A DNA stretch of 32,698 bases from Desulfacinum sp. Lineage in GTDB: Bacteria > Desulfobacterota > Syntrophobacteria > Syntrophobacterales > DSM-9756. The notes beneath the pieces were generated by a model, which had not been told where the DNA came from, made no database searches, and was given only the letters and a program-made list of their open reading frames with translations. Numbering within the stretch: position 1 is the first letter of the stretch; every line of letters starts with the position of its first letter. The stretch covers positions 1-32,698 of the forward strand of contig JACIYN010000037.1 of NCBI GenBank assembly GCA_014359885.1. The letters are read 5' to 3'. Position numbers and translations under genes: made by a program. This document shows, piece by piece, positions 1 through 7,279 of this stretch.

Positions 1-357
1 AACGTGGTCCTGGCGGTGAAGAACGGCACGGCCGACGTGGGAACGGTCCGGAGCGACACGCTGGAACGCATGCAGGACGAGGGGAAGATCCGCATGGATG
101 AGTTTCGGATCCTGAACAAGGTGGACGACGACTTCCCGTTCGTGCACAGTACCCGGCTCTATCCGGAATGGCCCCTGGCCGCCCTGGAAAAGACGGACCC
201 GGCCCTGGCGGACAAGGTGGCGGCCGCCCTGAAGGCCATGCCCGCCGATTCGGAAGCCGCCAAGCGCGCCAAGATCGTGGGCTGGACCGACCCGGCCGAC
301 TACACGCCCGTTGAAGAATGCCTCAAAGCCATCAAGTACGGCGTCTTTGGAGAATAG
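1..357 (+). CDS. PhnD-like periplasmic substrate-binding protein, C-terminal fragment
   Basis: The reading frame is open from base 1, so the start lies outside the window; 118 codons remain. The visible part matches the C-terminal lobe of phosphate/phosphite/phosphonate-type ABC binding proteins: a '[17 protein letters not shown]' segment, then '[13 protein letters not shown]', then an amphipathic helix and '[15 protein letters not shown]' near the end. This family binds small oxyanions in the periplasm. Members also occur as stand-alone or fused sensor modules of chemoreceptors and histidine kinases. The stop codon is followed after only 2 bases by the start of a chemoreceptor gene, so the protein is more likely a ligand-presenting partner for that receptor than a transport component; this is inferred from spacing alone. 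The ligand cannot be read from the fragment. Confidence 0.85.
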   Translation, partial: NVVLAVKNGTADVGTVRSDTLERMQDEGKIRMDEFRILNKVDDDFPFVHSTRLYPEWPLAALEKTDPALADKVAAALKAMPADSEAAKRAKIVGWTDPADYTPVEECLKAIKYGVFGE

Positions 358-359
358 CC

Positions 360-1955
360 ATGTTTAAGAAATTCGGCGTTGAAGCCCGCTTCCTAGCTGT
401 GGTGGTCCTTCTGAGCCTCTCGCTGGTGAGCGTGGTGGTGGGCTTTCTGGTGGTCACGGCCTCCAAGGCCCAGAACGACCTGACGTCCACCATGGTGAGC
501 GCCTTGAGGGAGGAGCAGAAGGTTGAAAAGGAATTGCTGGAAAAGTCCCTGGTATTGAAAGGCGAGTCGCTGGCCGGGCTTCTGGCCCACACGGGCTCCA
601 CCCTCATCGTGGGCTATGATTTCGCTTCCCTCCTGGGGCTGGCGCAAAGCGCGGCCAGGGATCCCGACGTGGCCTACGTGGTCTTTTACGACAAAGAGGG
701 CAAGGCATTGACCGAAGAACCGGCCTCCAAAGAGGGATTTCTCCCCGTGACGGCGCCCGTCTCCTTTGAAGGAGAGGAGCTGGGAACCGTCGAGGTGGGT
801 CTTTCCAGGGCCTTTGCCGAAACGTCCAGCGCCCAGGTGGAGGAACGGATCGGCAAGGTCGTGGCGCAAGCCCATGCTCAAAGGGATGCCTCTTCCGACC
901 GCATTCTGCTGCAGGCTTCCGCGACCACCTTCGCGGGCGTGATCGCCCTGTGCGTGGTGGTCTATTGGGCCATGGTCCGGTTGGTTTCCCGCCCCATCAA
1001 GGGATTGGCCGCCCGCATGAGCCAGGGCGCGAACAGTGTGCTTTTGGCGTCGGATCAACTGGCCGCGGCGGGACAGACCCTGGCCGAGGCGGCCTCCGAA
1101 CAGGCGGCCGGGGTGGAGGAGACGTCCTCTTCCCTGGAAGAGATGAACTCCATGACCCGAAGCAATGCGGACAACGCCGCCCACGCCGCCTCCATCGTGA
1201 GGGAAACCCGCGACAAGTTCGAAGAGGCGTCGGGGGCCATGGAGGACCTGCAGGGATCCATGCGGGAAATCTCGCGGGCCAGCGAGGAAACCCAAAAGAT
1301 CATCAAGACCATCGATGAGATCGCCTTCCAGACCAACCTGCTCTCGCTCAACGCGGCGGTGGAAGCCGCCCGGGCCGGCGAGGCGGGAGCCGGTTTCGCC
1401 GTGGTCGCCGACGAAGTCCGCAACCTGGCCATGCGGGCGGCCGAGGCGGCCCGCAATACGTCCACCATCATCGAGGACATCATGAAGAAGGTCCAGGTGG
1501 GCTCGCAGCTGGTGGACCGCACCAGCACGTCGTTCGGCGATGTGAAGCAGCGGAGCGGACAATTGGCCGATCTCATCGGCGAGATCGCCGAGGCATCCCG
1601 GGAACAGGCCTCGGGGATCGAACAGATCAGCCGCGCCATCTCCGAAATGGACCATCTGGTGCAACGGAATGCCGCCAACGCGGAAGAGACGGCTTCGGCC
1701 GCCGAAACCCTCCGGGAGCAGTCCCAGAAGATGGATGAGGTGGTCCATTCGCTGGTAGCGCTGGTCGAGGGGGAGCGAAAAAGGGAAAGGCGTGAGGAGG
1801 AAGCGCCTCCACAAGCTCTCGTCCGTAAGGGAGCCAAACCCCGGGCTTCCGGCAAGGGCAACGGGCGTGCCGCACCCCGAGCCCTGGAACCTCCGGCGGC
1901 CCGACGCCCGGCCCGGCCCCCGGAAGAAAGCCACGAGGGCTTCGAAGACTTTTAA
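360..1955 (+). CDS. methyl-accepting chemotaxis protein
   Basis: A 531-residue transmembrane chemoreceptor that passes ligand signals to CheA/CheW. Residues ~10-33 form the first membrane helix. A small periplasmic sensor of ~155 residues follows, then a second helix at ~190-212. The cytoplasmic part goes almost directly into the coiled coil; only a short '[10 protein letters not shown]' remnant of a HAMP domain is recognisable. The hairpin tip carries the family signature '[16 protein letters not shown]' and '[13 protein letters not shown]' at ~320-357. The extreme C-terminus is a Pro/Ala/Arg-rich linker ending in GFEDF, which fits the aromatic-x-x-aromatic pentapeptide used to tether CheR/CheB. 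I chose the ATG at 360 over the in-frame ATG at 318 because the upstream start lies inside the binding-protein gene and adds residues before a typical N-terminus. A terminator follows directly. Confidence 0.93.
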   Translation: MFKKFGVEARFLAVVVLLSLSLVSVVVGFLVVTASKAQNDLTSTMVSALREEQKVEKELLEKSLVLKGESLAGLLAHTGSTLIVGYDFASLLGLAQSAARDPDVAYVVFYDKEGKALTEEPASKEGFLPVTAPVSFEGEELGTVEVGLSRAFAETSSAQVEERIGKVVAQAHAQRDASSDRILLQASATTFAGVIALCVVVYWAMVRLVSRPIKGLAARMSQGANSVLLASDQLAAAGQTLAEAASEQAAGVEETSSSLEEMNSMTRSNADNAAHAASIVRETRDKFEEASGAMEDLQGSMREISRASEETQKIIKTIDEIAFQTNLLSLNAAVEAARAGEAGAGFAVVADEVRNLAMRAAEAARNTSTIIEDIMKKVQVGSQLVDRTSTSFGDVKQRSGQLADLIGEIAEASREQASGIEQISRAISEMDHLVQRNAANAEETASAAETLREQSQKMDEVVHSLVALVEGERKRERREEEAPPQALVRKGAKPRASGKGNGRAAPRALEPPAARRPARPPEESHEGFEDF

Positions 1956-1962
1956 GGAAAAG

Positions 1963-1987
1963 GGGCGCACCAAGGTGCGCCCTTTTT
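1963..1987 (+). terminator. Rho-independent terminator after the chemoreceptor gene
   Basis: A perfect 9-bp inverted repeat (1963-1971 with 1974-1982) with a minimal loop is followed by five T residues. It starts 8 bases after the MCP stop codon. The A-rich bases just before the stem can pair with the T run, so it may work in both directions. Confidence 0.9.
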
Positions 1988-2040
1988 GTGGCCCACGGCT
2001 CCCAGAAGGGTGTCTGAAAATCCTGGGGGTGACCTCTTTT

Positions 2041-2167
2041 TTCGTAGCGCAGCCCTTCAGGGCTGCGGAGGATCCACCGACCGTCGGATAGGCCATCGGA
2101 TTCGGCCTTTTATTTCCTATGGTTACGATTGCCTTTTTCCGCGGGGCTGAAGCCCCGCGGCTACGAA
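2041..2167. repeat. pair of inverted REP-like palindromes
   Basis: Two GC-rich palindromes face each other. The first has a 9-bp stem at 2048-2056 with 2059-2067. The second has a 10-bp stem at 2139-2148 with 2151-2160. Each carries the flank TTCGTAGC in opposite orientation (2041-2048 on the plus strand, 2160-2167 read on the minus strand), and the loops share a CTTCAG-type core. Two inverted hairpins ~80 bases apart resemble a REP/BIME arrangement. Other copies in the genome would be expected but none is in this window. Confidence 0.65.
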
Positions 2168-2249
2168 GGATGTCGGGTTCCCTGTCGATTCATCAAGAAA
2201 ACCCGTTCTCAGACAAGCTCCCAGGAGCGAGTCCGAGAACCCCTCAAAC

Positions 2250-2278
2250 CGTCGCTCCCGCGCAAGCGGGAGTCCATA
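2250..2278. repeat. dispersed palindromic repeat (CTCCCGC/GCGGGAG type)
   Basis: A 7-bp stem (2255-2261 with 2266-2272) around a GCAA loop, with the following GTCCA flank. It resembles the very common proteobacterial intergenic element of the form TTCCCGCNNNNGCGGGAA. No function is known to me. Confidence 0.6.
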
Positions 2279-2456
2279 AGTTGCCGGAAATCCTGGATCC
2301 CCGCGTCGCTTGTCCCCGGCTTGAATCTGGCAATTTCCCCAAGCCCGCCCCTGCCATAGCGCATGGGCCTCTTGGGTAGGGGCGGGGTTGATCCCCCCAA
2401 ACGCCACATTCCTCCTGGTCGCACGGCAGACCCCCGCAAGTGGACAAAACCTTGAT

Positions 2457-2488
2457 CTGTAGGGGCGAAAGATTTTTCGCCCCTACGC
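2457..2488. repeat. 12-bp stem palindromic repeat
   Basis: A perfect 12-bp inverted repeat (2459-2470 with 2475-2486) around the loop GATT. The stem GTAGGGGCGAAA is a widespread type of intergenic hairpin in environmental bacteria. There is no T run after it on the plus strand, so it is not a standard terminator. Confidence 0.7.
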
Positions 2489-2654
2489 CTGCCGCCTGAC
2501 CGCCATGATGATAAGGGCATCGGGTGCCCCCCGATCGGCCCCCGCCTGGCGTTGGGGACGATCTTCATGTAGGATGGGAATCTCGGAACGGTTGGCAAAA
2601 CGACTCTTCCACGCGATGTTCAGATGACGATTCCCAAGGAAGCGAGGTCATCCC

Positions 2655-3500
2655 ATGTGCCAATTCTGCCACCAACACGGGGAAGGAAAGAAGTGGTACC
2701 ACAACGCCGCCAACTACGCCGAGGATCTTTTGAACGACCTGGAGCGGCGCCGCTATATCCAGGAATTCGTTTACGACGTGGCCACCGACAAGGCCCGGGA
2801 ACTGGAAGAAACCTTCCAGCGGGCCCTGAAGGTGCCCCGCTGGCTGAGGGAGATCGGATACCGATTCTATGAACAGAAATACCGGCGGGATCATTTCGGC
2901 CAGGTGATCCCCAAGGAAGATCTTCATGAGGTCTATCGCAATGCCGGCGCCATCGTGCGGCTGCCCTGCGTGTGCCGAAAGAGCAGCACGGGAGCCAGGG
3001 AAGCCCGGTACTGCATCGGCCTGACCCTGGATCCGGAAAAGCTCCTGGAGATCAAGGAGGCCTTCCTGGAGACCTTCCGGTTCGGCCCCCATGTGGACCC
3101 CTTTGAGAGGCTCACGGCGGAACAGGCCATGGCCCTCACGGAAGATTTCGAAAAGGAAGGGCTGATCCACACCATCTGGACGTTCAAAACCCCTTTTATC
3201 GGCGCCGTGTGCAATTGCGACCGGGCGGACTGCCTGGCCATGAAGGCCTACCAGTACCAGTTCCGCCTCTTTTTCCGGGGCGAATACGTGGCCCGGGTGG
3301 ATGAGCAGCGCTGCATCGGCTGCCGCCGCTGCGCCCAGGCCTGCCAGTTCGGAGCCCTGGGTTATTCGGCCCATCGGCGCACGGCCTTCGTGGATCCCCT
3401 GCGCTGCTACGGGTGCGGGATCTGCCGCGCCCACTGTGAGCAGGAAGCCATTTCGCTGCAGGAAAGAGCCGCTCACCCCCGGGCGGCGTCCCTGTGGTAG
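2655..3500 (+). CDS. 4Fe-4S dicluster ferredoxin-domain protein with extra cysteine motifs
   Basis: A 281-residue cytoplasmic iron-sulfur protein. The C-terminal third is a bacterial two-cluster ferredoxin domain: CIGCRRCAQAC near residue 220 and CYGCGICRAHC near residue 251. Upstream are further cysteine groups: C2/C5 in 'MCQFCHQHGEGKKWY', a CxC plus later C at ~104-119, and 'CNCDRADC' near 187. The CxCR and CNC pattern is seen ahead of ferredoxin domains in other anaerobe proteins and may bind another cluster. There is no signal peptide. The ATG at 2655 has GAGGT six bases upstream. The ATP-grasp gene starts 19 bases after its stop, so the two probably form one transcript. An electron-transfer role is secure by family; the partner is unknown. 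Confidence 0.85.
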   Translation: MCQFCHQHGEGKKWYHNAANYAEDLLNDLERRRYIQEFVYDVATDKARELEETFQRALKVPRWLREIGYRFYEQKYRRDHFGQVIPKEDLHEVYRNAGAIVRLPCVCRKSSTGAREARYCIGLTLDPEKLLEIKEAFLETFRFGPHVDPFERLTAEQAMALTEDFEKEGLIHTIWTFKTPFIGAVCNCDRADCLAMKAYQYQFRLFFRGEYVARVDEQRCIGCRRCAQACQFGALGYSAHRRTAFVDPLRCYGCGICRAHCEQEAISLQERAAHPRAASLW

Positions 3501-3519
3501 AAACCACGCCCGCGAAACC

Positions 3520-4347
3520 ATGATCGTATCCTATCATCCCGTCATCCCCGGCGACGTGAACCGCCTGTGCGCCGGCCGGGAACCGGACGAGGAAGACCGG
3601 GAATGGCTCCGCAGGGCCCGTGCGGTCATCCTGCCCCAGGGCTGTTCGGAATCCCTCTACCGCATGGCCGCAGGCCAATGCCCTCGCATCTTTCCCGACT
3701 ACCGGGCGCGGTTTCTCTACCCGGGAAAGATCGGGGACATCCGCCTCTTTCGAGCCCTGGGGCTTCCCCACCCCCGCACGTCTCTTTTTCTTTCCGCCGC
3801 CCACTGCCCGGAAGGCTTCCTGGCGTGCCTGCGCTACCCCGTGGTGTTCAAGGGCAATCACGGCGGCGAAGGCGAGCAGGTGTTTCCGGTCTCTTCCACC
3901 GAGGAGGCCCGATTCCGTCTCCGTTATTTTGCGGAAATGGAGCGCTGCGGTTTTCCGGGTTTCCTGGTCCAGGAATTCATCCCGACGGACGGCCGGGATC
4001 TTCGGGTGGTGGTGATCGGCCGCAGGATCGTGAGCTACTGGCGGGTGCAGGACGACCCAACCCGTTTCCTGCACAATACGGCCCGCGGCGCCCGCATCGA
4101 TCGGCACGGGGACCCGGAGCTCCAGGCCGAGGGGCGCCGGTGGGTGCGACGCCTTTGCGCCGAGACGGGCATCAACCTGGCGGGAATCGATCTCTTGTTT
4201 GCCTCCGGGGCGGCGGGACGGGCGCGTTGGAAGACGCCCCTTTTTCTGGAGATCAACTACTTCTTCGGAAGGAAGGGCCTGGGCGGAAGCATGGCCTACT
4301 ACGCCCTGTTGAAGGAAGAGGTTTCCCGATGGCTCAAGGGGCTTTGA
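3520..4347 (+). CDS. RimK-like ATP-grasp ligase
   Basis: A 275-residue protein of the ATP-grasp superfamily, closest in look to RimK/glutathione-synthase ligases, which join a carboxylate to an amine through an acyl phosphate. The ATP-binding lysine is in 'YPVVFKGNHGGEGEQVF' (K111). It is followed by the 'LVQEFIP' strand (~153) and the metal-binding end 'FLEINYFFGRKGLGGS' (~245-260), where many relatives have FLEVNxxPG. The N-terminal ~60 residues resemble a pre-ATP-grasp domain. I chose the ATG at 3520 because the longer reading frame lies inside the ferredoxin gene. No strong ribosome-binding site is seen, so translation may be coupled to the upstream gene. Substrate unknown; a peptide- or cofactor-tailing reaction is the family expectation. 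Confidence 0.8.
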   Translation: MIVSYHPVIPGDVNRLCAGREPDEEDREWLRRARAVILPQGCSESLYRMAAGQCPRIFPDYRARFLYPGKIGDIRLFRALGLPHPRTSLFLSAAHCPEGFLACLRYPVVFKGNHGGEGEQVFPVSSTEEARFRLRYFAEMERCGFPGFLVQEFIPTDGRDLRVVVIGRRIVSYWRVQDDPTRFLHNTARGARIDRHGDPELQAEGRRWVRRLCAETGINLAGIDLLFASGAAGRARWKTPLFLEINYFFGRKGLGGSMAYYALLKEEVSRWLKGL

Positions 4348-4374
4348 GACGATTTCTCCCGCTGTCCACCGGGA

Positions 4375-4614
4375 TCAACCACCGCCCACCGGCGGGAAGA
4401 ACGCCACCCGCTCGTCTCCCTGCAAGGCGGTGTCGGGGGGCGACGCCAGGCCGTTGACCATGATGAGCTTGATCTCCTTTTCCGGAAGGTTCAGCCGGCG
4501 GATCACCTCGCGAACCGTGGTTCCGGGCTCCACCTCCAGGCGAATGCCCCCGGTGGGATCGTAGTCCGGAACGCATCTTCTGAGGGTGGCGGACAGAAGG
4601 ACTTGAAGGGCCAT
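4375..4614 (-). CDS. MoaD/ThiS-like sulfur-carrier protein
   Basis: A 79-residue beta-grasp (ubiquitin-like) protein ending in Gly-Gly-Gly. The segments 'VEPGTTVREVIRRLNLPE' and 'LIMVNGLASPPDTAL', and the end 'RVAFFPPVGGG', are typical of MoaD/ThiS proteins, which carry sulfur as a C-terminal thiocarboxylate for molybdopterin, thiamin or related syntheses. It is the last gene of the minus-strand min operon (about 90 bases after minE) and has its own site AAAGGAA before the ATG. It converges with the ATP-grasp gene, 27 bases between stops. A link to the molybdenum or tungsten cofactor of the nearby formate dehydrogenase is possible, but no activating MoeB/ThiF-type gene is visible here. Confidence 0.85.
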   Translation of the reverse strand: MALQVLLSATLRRCVPDYDPTGGIRLEVEPGTTVREVIRRLNLPEKEIKLIMVNGLASPPDTALQGDERVAFFPPVGGG

Positions 4615-4705
4615 GGTTTCCTTTCACTCCAATGGCATGCCGCTTTTGCCGTGAAGCGACCCCGGGTTTCCCGACCCGGCAAACTCGAAGGGCAGGCACC
4701 CCGGT

Positions 4706-4975
4706 TCAGGTGGCCGCCACGTTCCGATAGACGCGCTTCACCTGCACGTTGGACACAAGCGCCGTATACTCCTTGCCTTCTTCGAAATCGACCCGGATGG
4801 AATTGCGGTCGATTTCCATGTACCTGGAGAGCACTTCGATGATATCGTTTTTCAGCGCCTCGAGAAGATCCGGCGAGATATCCAACCGGTCGTGCATGAG
4901 CACCACGCCCAGGCGTTTGCGGGCCGTCTCCGCGCTGTTCCTCTCCCGAAAGAACCTCTGAATGGCCTTCAACAT
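4706..4975 (-). CDS. minE: cell division topological specificity factor MinE
   Basis: An 89-residue protein of normal MinE length. The N-terminal segment holds the membrane-targeting and anti-MinCD part ('SAETARKRLGVVLMHDR'). The C-terminal half is the dimerising topology domain ('LKNDIIEVLSRYMEID'). MinE stimulates the MinD ATPase at the membrane and drives Min pattern formation, so that the division inhibitor is kept from midcell. The gene follows minD by 16 bases with a GGAGGG site partly in the gap, so the two are translated from one message. Confidence 0.97.
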   Translation of the reverse strand: MLKAIQRFFRERNSAETARKRLGVVLMHDRLDISPDLLEALKNDIIEVLSRYMEIDRNSIRVDFEEGKEYTALVSNVQVKRVYRNVAAT

Positions 4976-4991
4976 ACCGGCTCCCTCCTTA

Positions 4992-5783
4992 TCAACCTCC
5001 GAAGATCCGCTTGACCCGGCTCAAGAACCCCCCGTCCTGGTCGTCGTCGAACGGTACGTTCTCACCGTTCAGCCTCGCTGCGATCTTCTGAAACGCGGCT
5101 CCCGCCCGGCTGCCGCGCTCATGGACCAGCGGCACCCCGCGGTTGGTGGAAACGACCACCTCCTCGCTTTCCGGAACCACCCCGATGAGGGGGACCGAAA
5201 GCAGGGAGACGATGTCCGCCGTGGACATCATGTCGCCCTTCTTGACCATCTTCACGTTGAGCCGGTTGATGATGAGATGGATGTCCTTCAGGAGGTTGGC
5301 TTCCAGGAGGCCGATGACGCGGTCCGCATCGCGGATGGCCGACACCTCCGGCGTGGTGACCACCAGGGCCTGTTGGGCTCCCGCCACGGCGTTCTTGAAA
5401 CCCCGCTCGATCCCGGCGGGACAGTCAATCAGGACGAAGTCGTGCTCTTGGGCCAGCTCCCCGCACAGCGCCTTCATCTGGTCCGGTTTCACGGCGTCCT
5501 TTTCGCGGGTTTGGGCTGCGGGAATGATGTGCAAGGTCTTGAGCTTCCGGTCCCGGATCATGGCCTGCTCGGTCCGGCATTTGCCTTCCACGATGTCCAC
5601 CAGATTGTAAACGATGCGGTTTTCCAGGCCCATCACCACGTCCAGGTTGCGGAGCCCGATGTCCGCATCGATCATGACGACGCTGTAGCCCTTCTTGGCC
5701 AGAGCCGTCCCCAGGTTGGCGACCGTCGTGGTCTTGCCGACGCCGCCCTTGCCGGAGGTGACAACGATTGTTCTTCCTGCCAT
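4992..5783 (-). CDS. minD: septum site-determining ATPase MinD
   Basis: A 263-residue ParA/MinD-family ATPase. The deviant Walker A motif 'GKGGVGKTT' is at residues 11-19, and the switch region includes 'DADIGLRNLDVVMGLENR'. The C-terminus 'GFLSRVKRIFGG' is the amphipathic membrane-targeting helix. MinD binds the inner membrane when ATP-loaded, recruits MinC and is released by MinE. I start it at the ATG at 5783, preceded by an AAGGAAGGA site, rather than the in-frame ATG 14 codons upstream; this puts the P-loop near residue 11 as in other MinD proteins. The 92-base gap to minC contains a small hairpin (GGTGCC/GGCACC) without a T run. Confidence 0.97.
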   Translation of the reverse strand: MAGRTIVVTSGKGGVGKTTTVANLGTALAKKGYSVVMIDADIGLRNLDVVMGLENRIVYNLVDIVEGKCRTEQAMIRDRKLKTLHIIPAAQTREKDAVKPDQMKALCGELAQEHDFVLIDCPAGIERGFKNAVAGAQQALVVTTPEVSAIRDADRVIGLLEANLLKDIHLIINRLNVKMVKKGDMMSTADIVSLLSVPLIGVVPESEEVVVSTNRGVPLVHERGSRAGAAFQKIAARLNGENVPFDDDQDGGFLSRVKRIFGG

Positions 5784-5875
5784 GGTCCTTCCTTCCTTGA
5801 TCCTTGAGGAACCTTTTCGGGTCATGGCTCAAAAGGTGCGCCAGGGTGCCTGTGTGGCACCATCTCCCGGCGGTG

Positions 5876-6577
5876 TCAATAGCTGACCACCTGAATGAGG
5901 TCCCCTTTCACTTCGGCCACTTCGTAGCGTTTCGGCTTGGGCTTGCGCCCCCGGGGAGGCAGGGCCACCACGTCGGCGATGCGAAGCTGCTGGGGTTCGA
6001 TGTGCAGGGCCCAGATCTTGGCGCTTCGATCGCCTTCCGCCCCGGCGTGGGCCACGCCCCGCAACGTTCCAAAGACCACGATGTCCCCCGTGGCGATGAT
6101 CTCCGCCCCCGGGTTCACATCCCCCAGAATGACCAGCTCCGCCGGGGATTCGATCCGGGTTCCGGACCGGCACGTCTGGCGCACCACCAGCGGAGGCTCC
6201 GCATCGGAGGGCGGTTCCTGGGGGGCCGCGACCGCCCTCTCCCTTTCCCCCTCCAGGGAGACCTTTACTCCCAGCACCGCGCCGGCCCACCGGAAAAAGG
6301 CGCCGTTGGAAGACCCCAGGCGCACTTCCGCCAGTTCCACTCCGGCCGCCTGCTCCAGCAGCGTGCGCACGGCGTGAATTTCATCGGGGTCGAAGGTCCG
6401 GCGGCGGAGGTCCAGGATCATGCGCGAGTTCTGAAAAAACGCCTTGGACTCCTCCAGCTTGGTCCTCAGGGCTTCCAGCAGGTCCGGCAGCGGGATCTCG
6501 CCGTTCACGATCAGCAGGAACCCTTCCCGGTCCGCCTTGATCACGAAGGGGAGATGGTCCGTCATTCGCCCGAGCAT
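5876..6577 (-). CDS. minC: septum site-determining protein MinC
   Basis: A 233-residue division inhibitor that blocks FtsZ polymers when held at the membrane by MinD. The N-terminal domain (~1-110) is less conserved. A linker rich in Pro and Ala (~115-130) leads into the C-terminal beta-helix with the family signature: 'RSGTRIESPAELVILGDVNP' starting at 137, then 'GAEIIATGDIVVFGTLRG' and 'AHAGAEGD', and 'QQLRIADV'. The ATG at 6577 has AAGGA eight bases upstream; a second ATG four codons in is also possible. It sits between the HAD gene and minD in one transcription direction. Confidence 0.95.
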   Translation of the reverse strand: MLGRMTDHLPFVIKADREGFLLIVNGEIPLPDLLEALRTKLEESKAFFQNSRMILDLRRRTFDPDEIHAVRTLLEQAAGVELAEVRLGSSNGAFFRWAGAVLGVKVSLEGERERAVAAPQEPPSDAEPPLVVRQTCRSGTRIESPAELVILGDVNPGAEIIATGDIVVFGTLRGVAHAGAEGDRSAKIWALHIEPQQLRIADVVALPPRGRKPKPKRYEVAEVKGDLIQVVSY

Positions 6578-6631
6578 CCGTCCAATCCTTCCAGATTGCG
6601 GAAGGTCGTGGTCAACCTCCCGGGTTATCCA

Positions 6632-7279
6632 TCAGTCTTCCCACGCCAAGAGATCGTTCAGCTCGCTCCAGCTGTAGATCCTGGGGAAAGGCGCCCCTTC
6701 CTGATTCCAGGGCTGATCGAAAAGAATCGGCACAAATCCCTGATCGGCCAGGAGCCGGCACGTTTCCAGGCGATCCTCCACAAAGTAGCGGACCCCCATC
6801 TCCCTCAGCACGCGGTGCTTCACTTCGGGGTCCCCCGTGGCCGTCACCTGGATGGACCCCGCGGGCACCTCCGGCAGCAGCCCTTGGAGCCACCGCACGA
6901 TGGATTCCGGCCAGATCCGTGCCGTCACGAACCGAAGCGGGCCGTAGCCGGCCAGTCGAGTCAGAACCTCCGCCGCCCCTTCCATGGCCGGAACGCGCAG
7001 CGTATGGTCGTCGTCCAGGGTCAGGCAGATGAGGTCGTCGATCACGTGGGCGGGAGCGGGGACGCACTGGTACAGGTTGTAGCAGATGAGGTGGTCCTTG
7101 CGGAGATGGGTCAGGCCGTAGCGGGTTCGGGCCAGGTCCACAAAGACCTGCATGGTGTCGGCCACCACCCCGTCGATGTCGAAGGCGATATCTCTCGGAC
7201 GGATCCCGACCGGCCGCTCCACGGTCCTTTGGCAAAGGGGCGCGGCACCGCACGTGGCGGATTCCATCCTCGTGGTCAT
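6632..7279 (-). CDS. HAD-superfamily phosphatase
   Basis: A 215-residue haloacid-dehalogenase-fold hydrolase, probably a phosphatase or nucleotidase. Motif I is 'FDIDGVVADT' with the nucleophile and acid pair at D34 and D36. Motif II is 'FVTARIWPE', where the usual Ser/Thr is the Thr. Motif IV is 'YFVEDRLETC'. The first ~28 residues are not conserved-looking; a start at M5 is possible. Its ATG overlaps the stop of the upstream CoA-transferase/GNAT gene as ATGA (7276-7279), so the two are probably translationally coupled and may act on related acyl or phosphate metabolites. minC follows after 54 bases. Substrate not predictable from sequence. Confidence 0.82.
   Translation of the reverse strand: MTTRMESATCGAAPLCQRTVERPVGIRPRDIAFDIDGVVADTMQVFVDLARTRYGLTHLRKDHLICYNLYQCVPAPAHVIDDLICLTLDDDHTLRVPAMEGAAEVLTRLAGYGPLRFVTARIWPESIVRWLQGLLPEVPAGSIQVTATGDPEVKHRVLREMGVRYFVEDRLETCRLLADQGFVPILFDQPWNQEGAPFPRIYSWSELNDLLAWED

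Larger units (their letters stand above)
1988..2654. other. non-coding interval with dispersed hairpin repeats
   Basis: About 670 bases without a convincing gene. The short reading frames here are low-complexity, run through the palindromes and resemble no family I know. The interval contains four hairpin-forming elements, listed separately. The last ~130 bases lead into the ferredoxin gene; I see no clear promoter there. Confidence 0.7.

Noticed and set aside
2041..2490. possible CRISPR array
   Set aside because: The palindromes differ from each other and are not spaced as direct repeats with unique spacers of constant length.
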